Shown piece by piece: positions 34,741-45,196 of a stretch of DNA of 64,000 nt. This stretch comes from Kitasatospora sp. NBC_01287 (lineage in GTDB: Bacteria; Actinomycetota; Actinomycetes; Streptomycetales; Streptomycetaceae). The position numbers and the translations under genes are program-made. Numbering within the stretch: the first letter of the stretch is position 1; each line of letters opens with the position of its first letter. Location of the stretch: the NCBI RefSeq assembly GCF_026340565.1, contig NZ_JAPEPB010000001.1, positions 1,922,001 through 1,986,000 on the forward strand, written 5' to 3'. The notes beneath the pieces are model-generated. The model searched no databases. It had not been told where the DNA came from and saw only the letters and a list, made by a program, of their open reading frames with translations.

Positions 34741-35344
34741 AGCCCTGGCCCACCCCGCCGCACCGGGCGTCAGCTACCTCGGCGAGGGCGTGCGGACCGC
34801 CGTCAAACTGCTGATCACCGGTCACTTCGCGGTCGGCAAGACCACTTTCGTCGGCACCCTCTCGGAGATCGAACCGCTGCGCACCGAGGAACCGATGACC
34901 GAGGCCGGCGCCCTGGTGGACGACCTGACCGGGGTACCGGAGAAGACCACCACCACGGTAGCGATGGACTTCGGCCGCCTGACGCTCAGCCGGTCCCTGG
35001 TGCTCTACCTGTTCGGCGCGCCCGGCCAGCAGCGCTTCACCCCGCTCTGGCGGGACATGGCGCTCGGCGCGCTCGGCGCGCTGGTGCTCGCCGACACCCG
35101 CCGCCTGGAGAACTCCTTCCCGGTGATGGACCTGCTGGAGGAGCACGGGCTGCCCTACGCGGTCGCGGTCAACCGCTTCGACGGCGCACCGGAGTTCGCC
35201 GAGGCGGAGCTGCGCGAGGCGCTCGACCTGCTGCCCAGCACCCCGCTGGTGCTCTGCGACGCCCGCGACCCGGTCTCGGCCACCCGGGCGCTGATCTCGC
35301 TCGTCCAGTACCTGCTCAGCCGCACCGACCAGGAGCCCGTGTGA
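34718..35344 (+). CDS. cvnD: Small GTPase-like protein CvnD
   Basis: 208 residues. Ras-like: P-loop GHFAVGKTTFVG, switch-II-like LYLFGAPGQQRFTPLW (GAPGQQRF replaces DxxG), and a guanine-specificity region VAVNRFDG. CvnD belongs to the MglA-related ATP/GTP-binding proteins of conservons. The start is the ATG at 34718 with GGAGG upstream, inside the end of cvnC; the stop overlaps the first P450 by 4 nt (GTGTGA). Confidence 0.9.
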   Translation: MVSAPGSEALAHPAAPGVSYLGEGVRTAVKLLITGHFAVGKTTFVGTLSEIEPLRTEEPMTEAGALVDDLTGVPEKTTTTVAMDFGRLTLSRSLVLYLFGAPGQQRFTPLWRDMALGALGALVLADTRRLENSFPVMDLLEEHGLPYAVAVNRFDGAPEFAEAELREALDLLPSTPLVLCDARDPVSATRALISLVQYLLSRTDQEPV

Positions 35345-36912
35345 CCACCCCGACCCCGCCCCCAGGCTGCCCCGCGCACCAGTCGCAGAGCGCCGGATTC
35401 CCCCTGTACAGCGAGGAGTTCGCCACCGATCCGGCCGATGTCTACGCCCGGCTGCGGGCCACCCACGGCCCGCTCGCCCCGGTCGAGCTCTACCCGGGGG
35501 CCACCGCGACCCTGGCCATCTCCTACCAGGCGGCGCTGGACGTGCTGCGCAGCCCGGAGACCTTCTCCAAGGACGCGCGGCGCTGGCGGGGCCTGGCGGA
35601 CGGCCGGGTGGCACCGGACAACCCGACCGTGCCGATGATGGCCTACCGCCCCAACTGCCTCTTCAGCGACGGGGACACGCACGACCGGCTGCGCGGGGCG
35701 GTGGTGGACTCGCTGGAACGGGTGGACCCGAACGCGCTGCGCGGCTACGTCGAGCGCAGCGCCGACCGGCTGATCGACCACTTCGCCGGCCGCGGCGAGG
35801 CCGACCTGGTGGCCGACTACGCCCGGACGCTGCCGCTGCTGGTCTTCAACGAACTCTTCGGCTCCCCCTCGCACTTCGGCGACCGCCTGGTGCACGGCAT
35901 GTCCGGCATCTTCGACGGCGTCGACGCCGAGCGGGCCAACGCCGAACTCACCAGCACCATGCTGGAGCTGGTCGCGCTCAAGCGCGCCCGGCCCGGCGCG
36001 GACGTGACCAGCTGGCTGATGGCCCACCCGGCCGCGCTGAGCGACGAGGAGATGCTGCACCACCTGGTGCTGCTGATGGGCGCGGGCACCGAGCCGCAGC
36101 TCAACCTGATCAGCAACACGCTGCGGCTGCTGCTCTCCGACGACCGCTTCGCCGGCGACCTGGCGGGCGGCAGCCTGCCGGTCGAGGACGCCCTGGACGA
36201 AGTGCTGTGGACCGACCCGCCGATGGCCAACTACGCGGTGCACTTCCCGGTCCGGGACGTGGACCTGGCTGGCGTGCGGCTGGCCGAGGGCGAGCCGGTG
36301 GTGGTGAGCTTCGCGGCCGCCAACACCGACCCGGCGTTGGCCGGCACCAGCCGCACCGGCAACCGCGCGCACCTGGCCTGGAGCGCCGGGCCGCACGCCT
36401 GCCCGGCCCAGGGCCCGGCCCGGCTGATCGCCTCGGTCGCCGTCGAGAAGTTGCTCGACCGCCTGCCCGATGTCGAACTCGCCGTCAAGCCGGATGAGTT
36501 GACCTGGCGCCCCGGGCCCTTCCACCGGGCGCTGACCGCCCTGCCGGTGCGGTTCCCGCCCACCACCGCAGCCACACCGTCCACACCGTCCACCCCGTCC
36601 GCTCCGTCCGCTCCGTCCGCTCCGTCCGCTCCTTCCACCGCGACGACCCCGAACGCCGACGCCCCGACCGCCGACGCCCCGACCGCGGGCATGGCGGCCG
36701 GATCCACCGCGCCCCGCCCGCTGCCCGCCGAGCCCACCGCGGCCGGCAGCGCACCCGACCACACCTCAGGAGACCGCCCATGGAACCCGACCGCTGCCCC
36801 TACCGGATCGACCCTGCCGGAGCCGATATCCACGCCGAGGCCCGACGGATCCACCAGGACGGGCCGGTGGCCCAGGTGGAACTCCCTGGTGGCGTGGTTG
36901 CGTGGTCGGTAG
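35341..36912 (+). CDS. CYP157-like cytochrome P450 without the ExxR arginine, with a disordered C-terminal tail
   Basis: 523 residues. The haem-binding loop is present ([12 protein letters not shown], with Cys), the I-helix reads [10 protein letters not shown], and the K-helix position is EVLW instead of ExxR. Loss of that arginine is a known trait of the CYP157 family, which sits in conservons together with CYP154. The P450 core ends near residue 405. The remaining ~120 residues are a Thr/Pro/Ser/Ala tail encoded partly by a 9-bp tandem repeat, and they run 133 nt into the next gene in another frame. The substrate is unknown. Confidence 0.85.
   Translation: MTTPTPPPGCPAHQSQSAGFPLYSEEFATDPADVYARLRATHGPLAPVELYPGATATLAISYQAALDVLRSPETFSKDARRWRGLADGRVAPDNPTVPMMAYRPNCLFSDGDTHDRLRGAVVDSLERVDPNALRGYVERSADRLIDHFAGRGEADLVADYARTLPLLVFNELFGSPSHFGDRLVHGMSGIFDGVDAERANAELTSTMLELVALKRARPGADVTSWLMAHPAALSDEEMLHHLVLLMGAGTEPQLNLISNTLRLLLSDDRFAGDLAGGSLPVEDALDEVLWTDPPMANYAVHFPVRDVDLAGVRLAEGEPVVVSFAAANTDPALAGTSRTGNRAHLAWSAGPHACPAQGPARLIASVAVEKLLDRLPDVELAVKPDELTWRPGPFHRALTALPVRFPPTTAATPSTPSTPSAPSAPSAPSAPSTATTPNADAPTADAPTAGMAAGSTAPRPLPAEPTAAGSAPDHTSGDRPWNPTAAPTGSTLPEPISTPRPDGSTRTGRWPRWNSLVAWLRGR
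36574..36636. repeat. 9-bp tandem repeat in the tail of the CYP157-like gene
   Basis: Seven units: ACACCGTCC twice, ACCCCGTCC, GCTCCGTCC three times, GCTCCTTCC. They encode (T/A)PS repeats; length changes would stay in frame. Confidence 0.85.
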
Positions 36913-38021
36913 GCAGCCAGCAGCTGGTCAAGCAGCTGCTGGCCGACCCGCGGGTCTCCAAGAGCGCCCGCCGGCACTGGGCCGCCTTCGTCAACGGCGA
37001 GGTGCCCGCCGACTGGCCGTTGATGATCTGGGTGGCGGTGGACAACATGTTCACCGCCTACGGCCCCGAACACCGCCGTCTGCGCCGCCTGGTGGCGGGC
37101 GCCTTCACCAACCGCCGCACCGAGGCGCTGCGCCCCCGGGTCGAGGGGATCACCGAGGAGCTGCTCGCCAAGCTGGCGGCCACCCCGCCCGGCACCGCCG
37201 CCGACCTGCGTGAGGAGTACGCCTACCCGCTGCCGATCCAGGTCATCTGCGAGCTCTTCGGGGTGCCCGAGCAGCTGCACCCCGGCCTGCGCGCCTGCGT
37301 GGACGGCTTCTTCGACACCACCATCACGCCGCAGGCCGCGCAGGAGAACGTCGAGCGGGTCTACCAGATCCTCGGCGAGCTGGTGGCGCTCAAGCGCAAG
37401 GAGCCGGGCGACGACCTGACCAGCGCGCTGATCTCGGCCCGCGACGAGGAGGACGGCGGGGACGGCAGCACGCTCACCGAGCAGGAACTGCTGGACACCC
37501 TGCTGCTGGTGATCAGCGCCGGGCACGAGACCACCGTCAACCTGCTGGACAACGCGATCCAGCTGCTGCTCAGCCACCCCGAGCAGCTGGCCCTGGTCCG
37601 CTCCGGACAGGCCTCGTGGAACGACGTGATCGAGGAGACGCTGCGGGTGCGCTCGCCCGTGGCCAACCTGCCGCTGCGGTACGCGATCGAGGACATCGAG
37701 GCAGGCGGCGTGCTGATCCGCAAGGGCGAGGCGATCCTGGCGGCCTACGCCGCCGCCGGGCGCGACGAGGCGGTGCACGGCGCGGACGCGGACGTCTTCG
37801 ACCTGACCCGGGCGAACAAGGACCACGTCGCCTTCGGGCACGGCGCGCACTTCTGCCTGGGCGCACCACTGGCCCGCCTGGAGGCGACGGTCGCGCTGCC
37901 TGCCCTCTTCGAGCGCTTCCCCGACCTGGCCCTGGCCGAGGGCGAGTTGCGGCCGGTGGAGTCGTTCATCTCCAACGGGCACCGGAACCTGCCGGTGGTG
38001 CTGCGGCCGACCACGAGTTGA
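36780..38021 (+). CDS. CYP154-like cytochrome P450
   Basis: 413 residues. All P450 hallmarks are present: I-helix [15 protein letters not shown] (AGxET), K-helix EETLRVR (ExxR) and the haem loop [17 protein letters not shown]. Its position right after a CYP157-like gene at the end of a conservon indicates CYP154. Characterised CYP154 members hydroxylate steroids, macrolides or aromatic compounds; here the natural substrate is unknown. The start is the ATG at 36780 (AGGAGA upstream), inside the previous gene. Confidence 0.9.
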   Translation: MEPDRCPYRIDPAGADIHAEARRIHQDGPVAQVELPGGVVAWSVGSQQLVKQLLADPRVSKSARRHWAAFVNGEVPADWPLMIWVAVDNMFTAYGPEHRRLRRLVAGAFTNRRTEALRPRVEGITEELLAKLAATPPGTAADLREEYAYPLPIQVICELFGVPEQLHPGLRACVDGFFDTTITPQAAQENVERVYQILGELVALKRKEPGDDLTSALISARDEEDGGDGSTLTEQELLDTLLLVISAGHETTVNLLDNAIQLLLSHPEQLALVRSGQASWNDVIEETLRVRSPVANLPLRYAIEDIEAGGVLIRKGEAILAAYAAAGRDEAVHGADADVFDLTRANKDHVAFGHGAHFCLGAPLARLEATVALPALFERFPDLALAEGELRPVESFISNGHRNLPVVLRPTTS

Positions 38022-38027
38022 GCCGAA

Positions 38028-38072
38028 GGAGTTGACGTGCCGTCAGCTCAATGCTGACGGCCCGTCAACTCC
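38028..38072. terminator. Bidirectional terminator between the conservon and the deacetylase gene
   Basis: A 20-bp stem with one mismatch (38028-38047 against 38053-38072) and a TCAAT loop, only 6 bp after the P450 stop and 59 bp from the convergent deacetylase stop. Confidence 0.85.
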
Positions 38073-38130
38073 CTTGCCCCGACTCCCCGCCCGCCCAGAA
38101 CCCGCGGCCTGCTCAGAACCCGTGGCCCAC

Positions 38131-38853
38131 TCAGAACCCGTGCTCGCGCAGCGGGCCGACCTTGAGGCCCTCCTCGGCGCAGCGCTCCAGCAGCCGGGGC
38201 AGCGCGCCCAGGGTGGAGCGCCAGGCCTGCGGCGCGGAGGTGCAGTCGGAGTCGTGCAGCAGCACCGTGCCGCCGGCCAGCGGGGCCCTGGTGAGGGTGC
38301 GCATGACCGAGTCCGGGGTGGCACGCGCCGTCCAGTCCTGGCCCCAGTGCGTCCAGAGCACCGGACGCAGCCCGTTCTCGCGGGCCGCGAAGAGCGCGGC
38401 GGTGTTCAGCACCCCGTACGGCGGCCGGTACCAGCGCGGCTGCTGCCCGGTGACCTCGGCGATCAGGTCGCGGGCCCGGGCCACGTCGTCCCGGGTGGCC
38501 CGGGGCGAGCGGATCAGCAGCGGGCGGTGCGCCCAGCCGTGCACGGCCACCTCGTGCCCGGCGTCGACCAGCTCGCGGCCCAGGCCCGGGGCCCGCTGCA
38601 GCATCCGGCCGAGCAGGAAGAAGGTCGCCTTGGTGCCGGTCTTCGCCAGCTCCTCCAGGAAGAGCGGCGTGGAGGCGGCGTCGGGGCCGTCGTCGAAGGT
38701 CAGCGCCACGTGCCCGGCGTCGCCCGGTCCGCTGAGCCGCGGGGCCAGCAGCGGGCGCAGCGCGCCGAGCGAGGTGAGCGCGGGCAGGCCGTGGCCCAGC
38801 GCGAGGGCTCCGGCGGTGAGCGCCAGGGCGCGGCCGGGCTTCGTGAGGCTCAT
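38131..38853 (-). CDS. Polysaccharide deacetylase (NodB domain)
   Basis: 240 residues. A hydrophobic N-terminus (ALALTAGALALGHGLPAL) acts as a signal or anchor. The CE4 motifs are all present: TFDDGPD (catalytic Asp and metal Asp), HGWAHRP (metal His pair), RPPYG, and a late LLHDSD. It removes acetyl groups from N-acetylated polysaccharides or glycolipids at the cell surface. It is coupled by ATGA to the glycosyltransferase gene in front, suggesting a two-step modification of one glycolipid or polymer (inference). Confidence 0.9.
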   Translation of the reverse strand: MSLTKPGRALALTAGALALGHGLPALTSLGALRPLLAPRLSGPGDAGHVALTFDDGPDAASTPLFLEELAKTGTKATFFLLGRMLQRAPGLGRELVDAGHEVAVHGWAHRPLLIRSPRATRDDVARARDLIAEVTGQQPRWYRPPYGVLNTAALFAARENGLRPVLWTHWGQDWTARATPDSVMRTLTRAPLAGGTVLLHDSDCTSAPQAWRSTLGALPRLLERCAEEGLKVGPLREHGF

Positions 38854-39959
38854 GAGGCCACCTCCAGGATCGGTGCGGGCAGCGCGCCCGCGAGGGCGGC
38901 CACCAGGTCGTCGGCGCCCGGGGCGGCGCGGCGGCGCGGCGGCGCGACCTCGGCCAGCGCGTCGATCAGCACCTTGCCGAGCCGCTGCTCGTCGCGGATC
39001 CAGACGGCCAGCCCGGCCTCGTCCAGCGCGGCCGCGTTGGTCACCCCGTGGCCCGGCAGGCAACGGTAGCTGACCACCGGGACGCCGCTGGCCATGGCCT
39101 CCAGCGAGGTGAGCCCACCGGCGTTCTGCACCACCACGTCGCAGGCCCGCAGCAGGGCGGGCATGTCGTCCACCCAGCCGAGCGCCACCCCGGTCCCGGC
39201 AGCCGTCAGCTTCTCGCGCAGCGCCTCGTTGTGACCGCAGACGGTGACCGGGACGGCCACCTGGGAGGCGGCTATCTCCCGCGCCGTCTGCTCCACCTCG
39301 CCGACCCCCCAGGAGCCCGCGGTGATCAGCGCGACCGGCTGGTCGACCGGCAGGCCGAAGCGGGTGCGCTCGCGCTGCCGCTCGGCCGCCGAGCGGACCG
39401 GGCGGAAGGCCGGTCCCACCAGCGGGGCGCAGATCTCCACCAGGCGCGCGCCGTGGCCCTGGGCCTGGTCGGCGGCCACCGGGTGCAGGGCCAGGTGCAG
39501 GTCCACGCCCTCGGCGACCCAGAGCGGGTGCACCGACATGTCGGTGAGGAAGGTGGCCACCGGCACCGGCAGCTCGCCGCGGCGGCGCAGCCGGCCGAGC
39601 GCCTGGCTGGCCAGCGGGTAGGTGGAGACCACCGCGCACACGTCCTGGCCGATCAGCTTCCTGGTGCGGCGGGCGGCGGCCTTCGCGAAGAGCCCGCCGA
39701 CCAGCGAGTTGGACCCCTGGTGCCGCTCCAGCCCGCGCAGCAGCCAGCCCCAGGCCCACGGCGCGACCTTGAGCTCCAGCGCGTAGCTGCCGCGCAGCAG
39801 GCGCCCGCAACCCGGCGGCAGCAGGTCGAGGAAGTCGTGGCACTCGGCCTGGAACCCGGCCGCCACCAGGCGGCGGACCAGTTCGCGGGCGGCGCCGTCG
39901 TGACCCGCCCCCACGCTCGCGGACACGACGGTGATCCGGCGCGGCTGAGTCGACCGCAT
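38850..39959 (-). CDS. MurG/MGDG-synthase-like glycosyltransferase
   Basis: 369 residues with GAAGGAG before the ATG. The N-terminal half shows ITVVSASVGAGHDGAARELV, the diacylglycerol glucosyl/galactosyltransferase (MGDG_synth) signature, and the C-terminal half the GT-B nucleotide-sugar site VVQNAGGLTSLEAMASGVPVV with RCLPGHG. Such enzymes glycosylate membrane lipids. With the deacetylase downstream it may make a sugar-modified lipid whose sugar is then deacetylated. No signal peptide; membrane-associated cytoplasmic face expected. Confidence 0.85.
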   Translation of the reverse strand: MRSTQPRRITVVSASVGAGHDGAARELVRRLVAAGFQAECHDFLDLLPPGCGRLLRGSYALELKVAPWAWGWLLRGLERHQGSNSLVGGLFAKAAARRTRKLIGQDVCAVVSTYPLASQALGRLRRRGELPVPVATFLTDMSVHPLWVAEGVDLHLALHPVAADQAQGHGARLVEICAPLVGPAFRPVRSAAERQRERTRFGLPVDQPVALITAGSWGVGEVEQTAREIAASQVAVPVTVCGHNEALREKLTAAGTGVALGWVDDMPALLRACDVVVQNAGGLTSLEAMASGVPVVSYRCLPGHGVTNAAALDEAGLAVWIRDEQRLGKVLIDALAEVAPPRRRAAPGADDLVAALAGALPAPILEVAS

Positions 39960-40286
39960 CAGGCTCCTTCCAGGCGGGCGCCGCCACCGCCGACGACGGA
40001 AGCCGCACCCGCGACTTCACTGCGTCTCACGGATGTGCTGGGACCACCGGGCACTGGGCCCGGTCCGCCCGTGGCCGTCGCGCGTGCGCGTGACCGCCCG
40101 GGTGCCGGCGACCCGGCCCCGTCGCGGTGGGTCCCCCCGTCGCCCCGTGCCGGACCCGGTCCGGAAAAACCTGACGGACCGGCCCCGAGATCCCTGTCGG
40201 AGCCGGTCCAGCTCGTCGTGCGGTGCGGCCGCCGGCCGCCTCGCACGGACGGTAGGGCGCCCAGCGGGAGCCCTTCTGGCCTGGAG

Positions 40287-40305
40287 CCGGACACCAGGTG
40301 TCCGG
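40287..40305. promoter_or_regulatory. Perfect 19-bp palindrome upstream of the response regulator gene
   Basis: CCGGACACC-A-GGTGTCCGG: 9-bp arms with a single central base, 146 bp before the response-regulator start. Typical size for a dimeric repressor site; the binder is unknown. Confidence 0.55.
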
Positions 40306-40379
40306 CGGCTGAACTGCTGCCGACCTGTGCTGCCCACCCGTCCCGGTGAACTGCTGCGCCACAGCATGGAGGCCCCCAG

Positions 40380-40416
40380 CTGAAGCCGAGCTGAAGGAAC
40401 CTGAAGGGGTCTTCAG
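40380..40416 (+). promoter_or_regulatory. Phased CTGAAG direct repeats: candidate response-regulator box
   Basis: CTGAAG at 40380, 40391 and 40401, then the inverted CTTCAG at 40411; spacing 11, 10 and 10 bp, one helical turn each. OmpR-family regulators bind such direct repeats. The array ends 34 bp before the start of an OmpR-type gene, so autoregulation is likely. Confidence 0.65.
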
Positions 40417-40450
40417 CAAACGGCCGCGGGCGCCTGGGATCCTTGTCGTC

Positions 40451-41120
40451 ATGCGTGTACTGGTGGTGGAGGACGAACGGCGGCTGGCCGCGGCGCTGCA
40501 GCGTGGGCTGCAGGCCGAGGGGATGACCGTCGACGTGGCCCACGACGGGCCGCAGGGCCTCTGGCTGGCCGGCGAGCACGACTACGACGTGATCGTGCTG
40601 GACATCATGCTGCCGGGGGTCAACGGCTACCGGGTCTGTGCCCGGCTGCGGGCGGCGGGCAACGAGGCCGGCATCCTGATGCTGACCGCGAAGGACGGCG
40701 AGTACGACGAGGCCGAGGCCCTGGACACCGGGGCCGACGACTTCCTCTCCAAGCCCTTCTCCTACGTGGTGCTGGTCGCCCGGCTGCGCGCGCTGGCCCG
40801 GCGCACCGGCCGGCGCCGGCCGCAGAGCCTGCAGTTCGGCGACCTGGTGCTCGACCCGGCCCGGCACAGCTGCTCGCGGGGCGGGGTGCAGATCAAGCTG
40901 ACCGCCCGCGAGTTCGCGGTGCTGGAGTGCCTGGCCCGGCGGGCGGGCGAGGTGGTGCCCAAGCGGGAGATCCTGGAGCAGGTCTGGGACAGCGCCTTCG
41001 AGGGCGATCCGAACGTGGTGGAGGTGCACATCAGCGCGGTGCGGCGGAAGATCGACGCGCCGTTCGGGCGCGCGGCGCTGGAGACCGTGCGCGGCGCCGG
41101 GTACCGGCTGGCGGCCGACG

Positions 41121-41128
<8 letters not shown>
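40451..41128 (+). CDS. OmpR-family response regulator
   Basis: 225 residues. Receiver domain with the acidic pair VVEDE, the phospho-acceptor Asp in VIVLDIMLPG, Thr in LMLTAKD and Lys in FLSKPFSY; then a winged-helix effector domain (LTAREFAVLECLARRAGEVV, VEVHISAVRRKID, VRGAGYRL). It overlaps the sensor kinase gene by 8 nt, so the two form a pair. Regulon unknown; the phased repeats upstream suggest it acts on its own promoter. Confidence 0.95.
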
Positions 41129-42623
<1,495 letters not shown>

Positions 42624-42809
42624 GTTCCTTGGCATCCCGGCGGGGCCGACCCGGCACGGCCGGGGCCCACCAGGCTCCCGCGCGCTCCACCGGGGTCCGG
42701 CGGGATCCACCGGGATACACCAGGATCCGCGCGGAGATTTCCGTTATCGGCCGCCCCCGCACGGCTCTCCCATGGTGGACAGGTCGGTTGACGGAGAAGG
42801 TGGGCACGG

Positions 42810-44555
42810 GTGGACACGGCAGCGGGCGGGAATCCGACGGGTCCGGGGCAACCCGGGAACCCCGACGAGGCGGAGCGCCTGGTGGACCGGGCGCGGACCG
42901 GGGACGAGCACGCCCGCCAGGAGCTGATCGCCGGGCACCTGCCGCTCGTCTACAACATCGTGGGACGCGCGCTCAACGGGCACCCGGACACCGATGACGT
43001 GGTGCAGGAGACCATGCTGCGGGCGGTCGACGGCCTGCCCGGGTTGCGCGAGGCGGGCGCCTTCCGCTCCTGGCTGGTGGCGATCGCGCTGAACCAGGTG
43101 CGCCACCGCCACCGCGACCAGCAGAGCGCCCGCACCGCGCAGTTGGGCGGCGGCCTTGACGAGGCACGGGAACTGGCCGACCCGGCGGCCGACTTCGTGG
43201 GGCTCACCATCACCCGGCTGGGCCTGTCCGGGCAGCGGCGCGAGGTCGCCGAGGCCACCCGCTGGCTGGACCCGGCCGACCGTGAACTGCTCGCCCTGTG
43301 GTGGCAGGAGGCGGCGGGCGAGGTGAGCCGGGCCGAGCTGGCGGCCGCCCTGGAGCTCAGCGCGCAGCACGCCGCGGTGCGGGTGCAGCGGGTCAAGGAG
43401 CGGCTGGACACCGCCCGGGTCGTGGTGCGGGCGCTGGCCGCCCGGCCCGCCTGCCCGGAGCTGGCCGCGCTCACCGCCGACTGGGACGGCGCCCCCGCCG
43501 CCCTGTGGCGCAAGCGGATCGCCCGTCACGCCGGCGGCTGCGCCACCTGCCAGGGCCAGGTCCGCGACCTGGTGCCGGCCGAAGGCCTGCTGGCCGGCCT
43601 GGCCCTGCTGCCGCTCCCCCGGCGGCTGCACCTGCGGCCCACGGCCGACGCGAACGCGGCCGGCAACGGCGCGGGCCGGGGCACACCAGGCCGGAGCAGT
43701 TCGGGCCGGGGCAGTTCGGGCCGGGGCAGTTCGGGCCGGAGCGACACCGGGCGAGGCGAGAGCACGGCACACCGCCGCACCCCGGGACACGGCGGGCGCC
43801 GCCGCCCGGGCGGCGGGCGGCGGCGGGCGACCCGGCCGCGCGGCCGCAAGGCGCTGGCCACCCTGGCCATCGGCACCCTCGCCGCGGTGACCGCCACCGG
43901 CCTGCTCTGGCGGCTGCAGCCCGCGCAGGGCACCACCGCGCACGCCGCGGGAGCGGTGAGCTCCGCCGCCGAGCCCGCCTCGCTGCTCTTCCACGGCACC
44001 TACCCACTGGTCGGCGCGACCTCCGGCACCGCGCCGAGCGCCACGCCGAGCACCGAAGGGCCGGTTGCCTCCACCGTCCCTTCCCCGTCCCCGTCGACCC
44101 CGACCGCGGCGGCGACGACCAAGGCGCCGCCCAGCACCGCCGCACCGCGCGGCGGCACCTCGGCCACCGTGGCCGGCTACGCCCAGCAGGTGCTCGACCT
44201 GGTCAACGCCCAGCGCGCGCAGAACGGCTGCGGGCCGCTCACGGCCAACAGCAAGCTCCAGGCGGCCGCCCAGGGGCAGTCCGACGACATGGCGGCCCGC
44301 CACTTCTTCGACCACACCAACCCCGACGGTGCGGACCCGCAGCAGCGGATCGACAAGGCCGGCTACCAGTGGAGCAGCTGGGGCGAGAACATCGCCCAGG
44401 GCCAGGCCGACCCGGCGGCGGTGATGGACAGCTGGATGAACAGCTCCGGCCACCGCGCCAACATCCTCAACTGCGCCTTCAAGGAGATCGGCGTCGGCAT
44501 CCACCTCGGCCCCAACGGCCCTTGGTGGACCCAGGACTTCGGCTCCCCCGCCTGA
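42810..44555 (+). CDS. ECF-type sigma factor fused to a zinc-finger-like motif, a membrane helix and an extracellular CAP domain
   Basis: 581 residues from a GTG (GAGAAGG upstream). Sigma region 2 spans ~20-100 (LVYNIVGRALNGHPDTDDVVQETMLRAV) and region 4 ~150-200. An HAGGCATC motif (HxxxCxxC, ~239-246), as in ZAS anti-sigma factors, follows. Then come a Gly/Ser/Arg linker with GRGSS repeats, a membrane helix (ALATLAIGTLAAVTATGLLW, ~348-367), a Ser/Thr/Pro spacer and a C-terminal CAP/SCP1 domain (QVLDLVNAQRAQNGCGPL, HFFDHTNPDG, SWGENIAQGQ, SGHRANIL). So sigma is on the cytoplasmic side and CAP outside. Regulation may need membrane release. The frame is continuous, with no sign of a sequencing fusion. 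Confidence 0.9.
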   Translation: MDTAAGGNPTGPGQPGNPDEAERLVDRARTGDEHARQELIAGHLPLVYNIVGRALNGHPDTDDVVQETMLRAVDGLPGLREAGAFRSWLVAIALNQVRHRHRDQQSARTAQLGGGLDEARELADPAADFVGLTITRLGLSGQRREVAEATRWLDPADRELLALWWQEAAGEVSRAELAAALELSAQHAAVRVQRVKERLDTARVVVRALAARPACPELAALTADWDGAPAALWRKRIARHAGGCATCQGQVRDLVPAEGLLAGLALLPLPRRLHLRPTADANAAGNGAGRGTPGRSSSGRGSSGRGSSGRSDTGRGESTAHRRTPGHGGRRRPGGGRRRATRPRGRKALATLAIGTLAAVTATGLLWRLQPAQGTTAHAAGAVSSAAEPASLLFHGTYPLVGATSGTAPSATPSTEGPVASTVPSPSPSTPTAAATTKAPPSTAAPRGGTSATVAGYAQQVLDLVNAQRAQNGCGPLTANSKLQAAAQGQSDDMAARHFFDHTNPDGADPQQRIDKAGYQWSSWGENIAQGQADPAAVMDSWMNSSGHRANILNCAFKEIGVGIHLGPNGPWWTQDFGSPA

Positions 44556-44776
44556 CACGCTTGTCCGAGACCTATGTCCGAGATCCATGTCTGAGGCTCG
44601 CGTCTGACACTCTCGTCTGACACCCATGTCTGAGACCTGTGTCTGACACCCCCGTCTGATACTCAAGTCTGAGACCTTCGTACGAGACCCCCGTCTGAGA
44701 CTCACGTCTGAGACCTTCGTACGAGACCCACGTCTGAGAGCCTCGTCCGGGCCCCGTGTCTGAGACCCATGTCTGA
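44556..44776. repeat. 17 x 13-bp tandem array downstream of the sigma-CAP gene
   Basis: Seventeen consecutive 13-bp units, consensus GACCCNYGTCTGA, start directly after the TGA stop. Two units are identical GACCTTCGTACGA (44673-44685 and 44712-44724). The array is uninterrupted, so it is not CRISPR. Both strands are open over parts of it, which produces long shadow frames. Confidence 0.9.
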
Positions 44777-44860
44777 GACCGACCGCCACGGCAGGACCCG
44801 ACAGCAGCAGGACTGGGCCACTCCTGATCGGAGCGGCCCCGTCCCGGCCTCGACGGACCG

Positions 44861-45196
44861 TCAGCCCGCGCGCACCGCCTCGCCCGCCGGCCCCGGCGGC
44901 TCGGCGGCGCCGGCGTGCGCCGCGTGGGCGGCCTGGGCCGCCTGCACCTCGGCCCGGCCCAGGGCCAGGTGGGCGGCACAGGCGACGACCACCCAGGCGA
45001 GGCCGCCGCTGTGGGTGTAGGCGTGCCCGGCGGTGTGCAGTTGCTGCTGGTCGGTGCCGCAGTAGAGGCAGGCATCGGCATGCAGCTGCTCACCGCTGAC
45101 CAGCAACTGCTGGGCGGGGCCGTCGATCGGGTGGTAGTCGATCGGGATCGGCGGCCGGGCGGCGGTGAGCTGGTGGGTTGTCAGGTCCGAGGTCAT
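44861..45196 (-). CDS. Small conserved-type protein with a CxxC motif
   Basis: 111 residues. HADACLYCGTDQQQL gives a CxxC followed by His-rich segments (HTAGHAYTH, ACAAHLAL), which could bind zinc; the C-terminal third is Ala/Glu-rich. I do not recognise a named family. It stands alone on the minus strand, convergent with the 13-bp array, and divergent from the MarR gene across 358 bp. Confidence 0.6.
   Translation of the reverse strand: MTSDLTTHQLTAARPPIPIDYHPIDGPAQQLLVSGEQLHADACLYCGTDQQQLHTAGHAYTHSGGLAWVVVACAAHLALGRAEVQAAQAAHAAHAGAAEPPGPAGEAVRAG

Larger units (their letters stand above)
39960..40450. other. 491-bp divergent region upstream of the two-component system
   Basis: No gene supported; open frames here lack start signals and family features. 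The interesting parts are a perfect 19-bp palindrome at 40287-40305 and four helically phased CTGAAG/CTTCAG sites at 40380-40416, both described separately. Confidence 0.6.

Noticed and set aside
28520..38021. AurF-like oxygenase and P450s as a biosynthetic gene cluster
   Set aside because: No synthase, peptide synthetase or other core enzyme is present; the P450s belong to the conservon.
44556..44776. 13-bp repeat array considered as a CRISPR array
   Set aside because: Units are contiguous with no spacers, far shorter than CRISPR repeats, and no cas genes are near.
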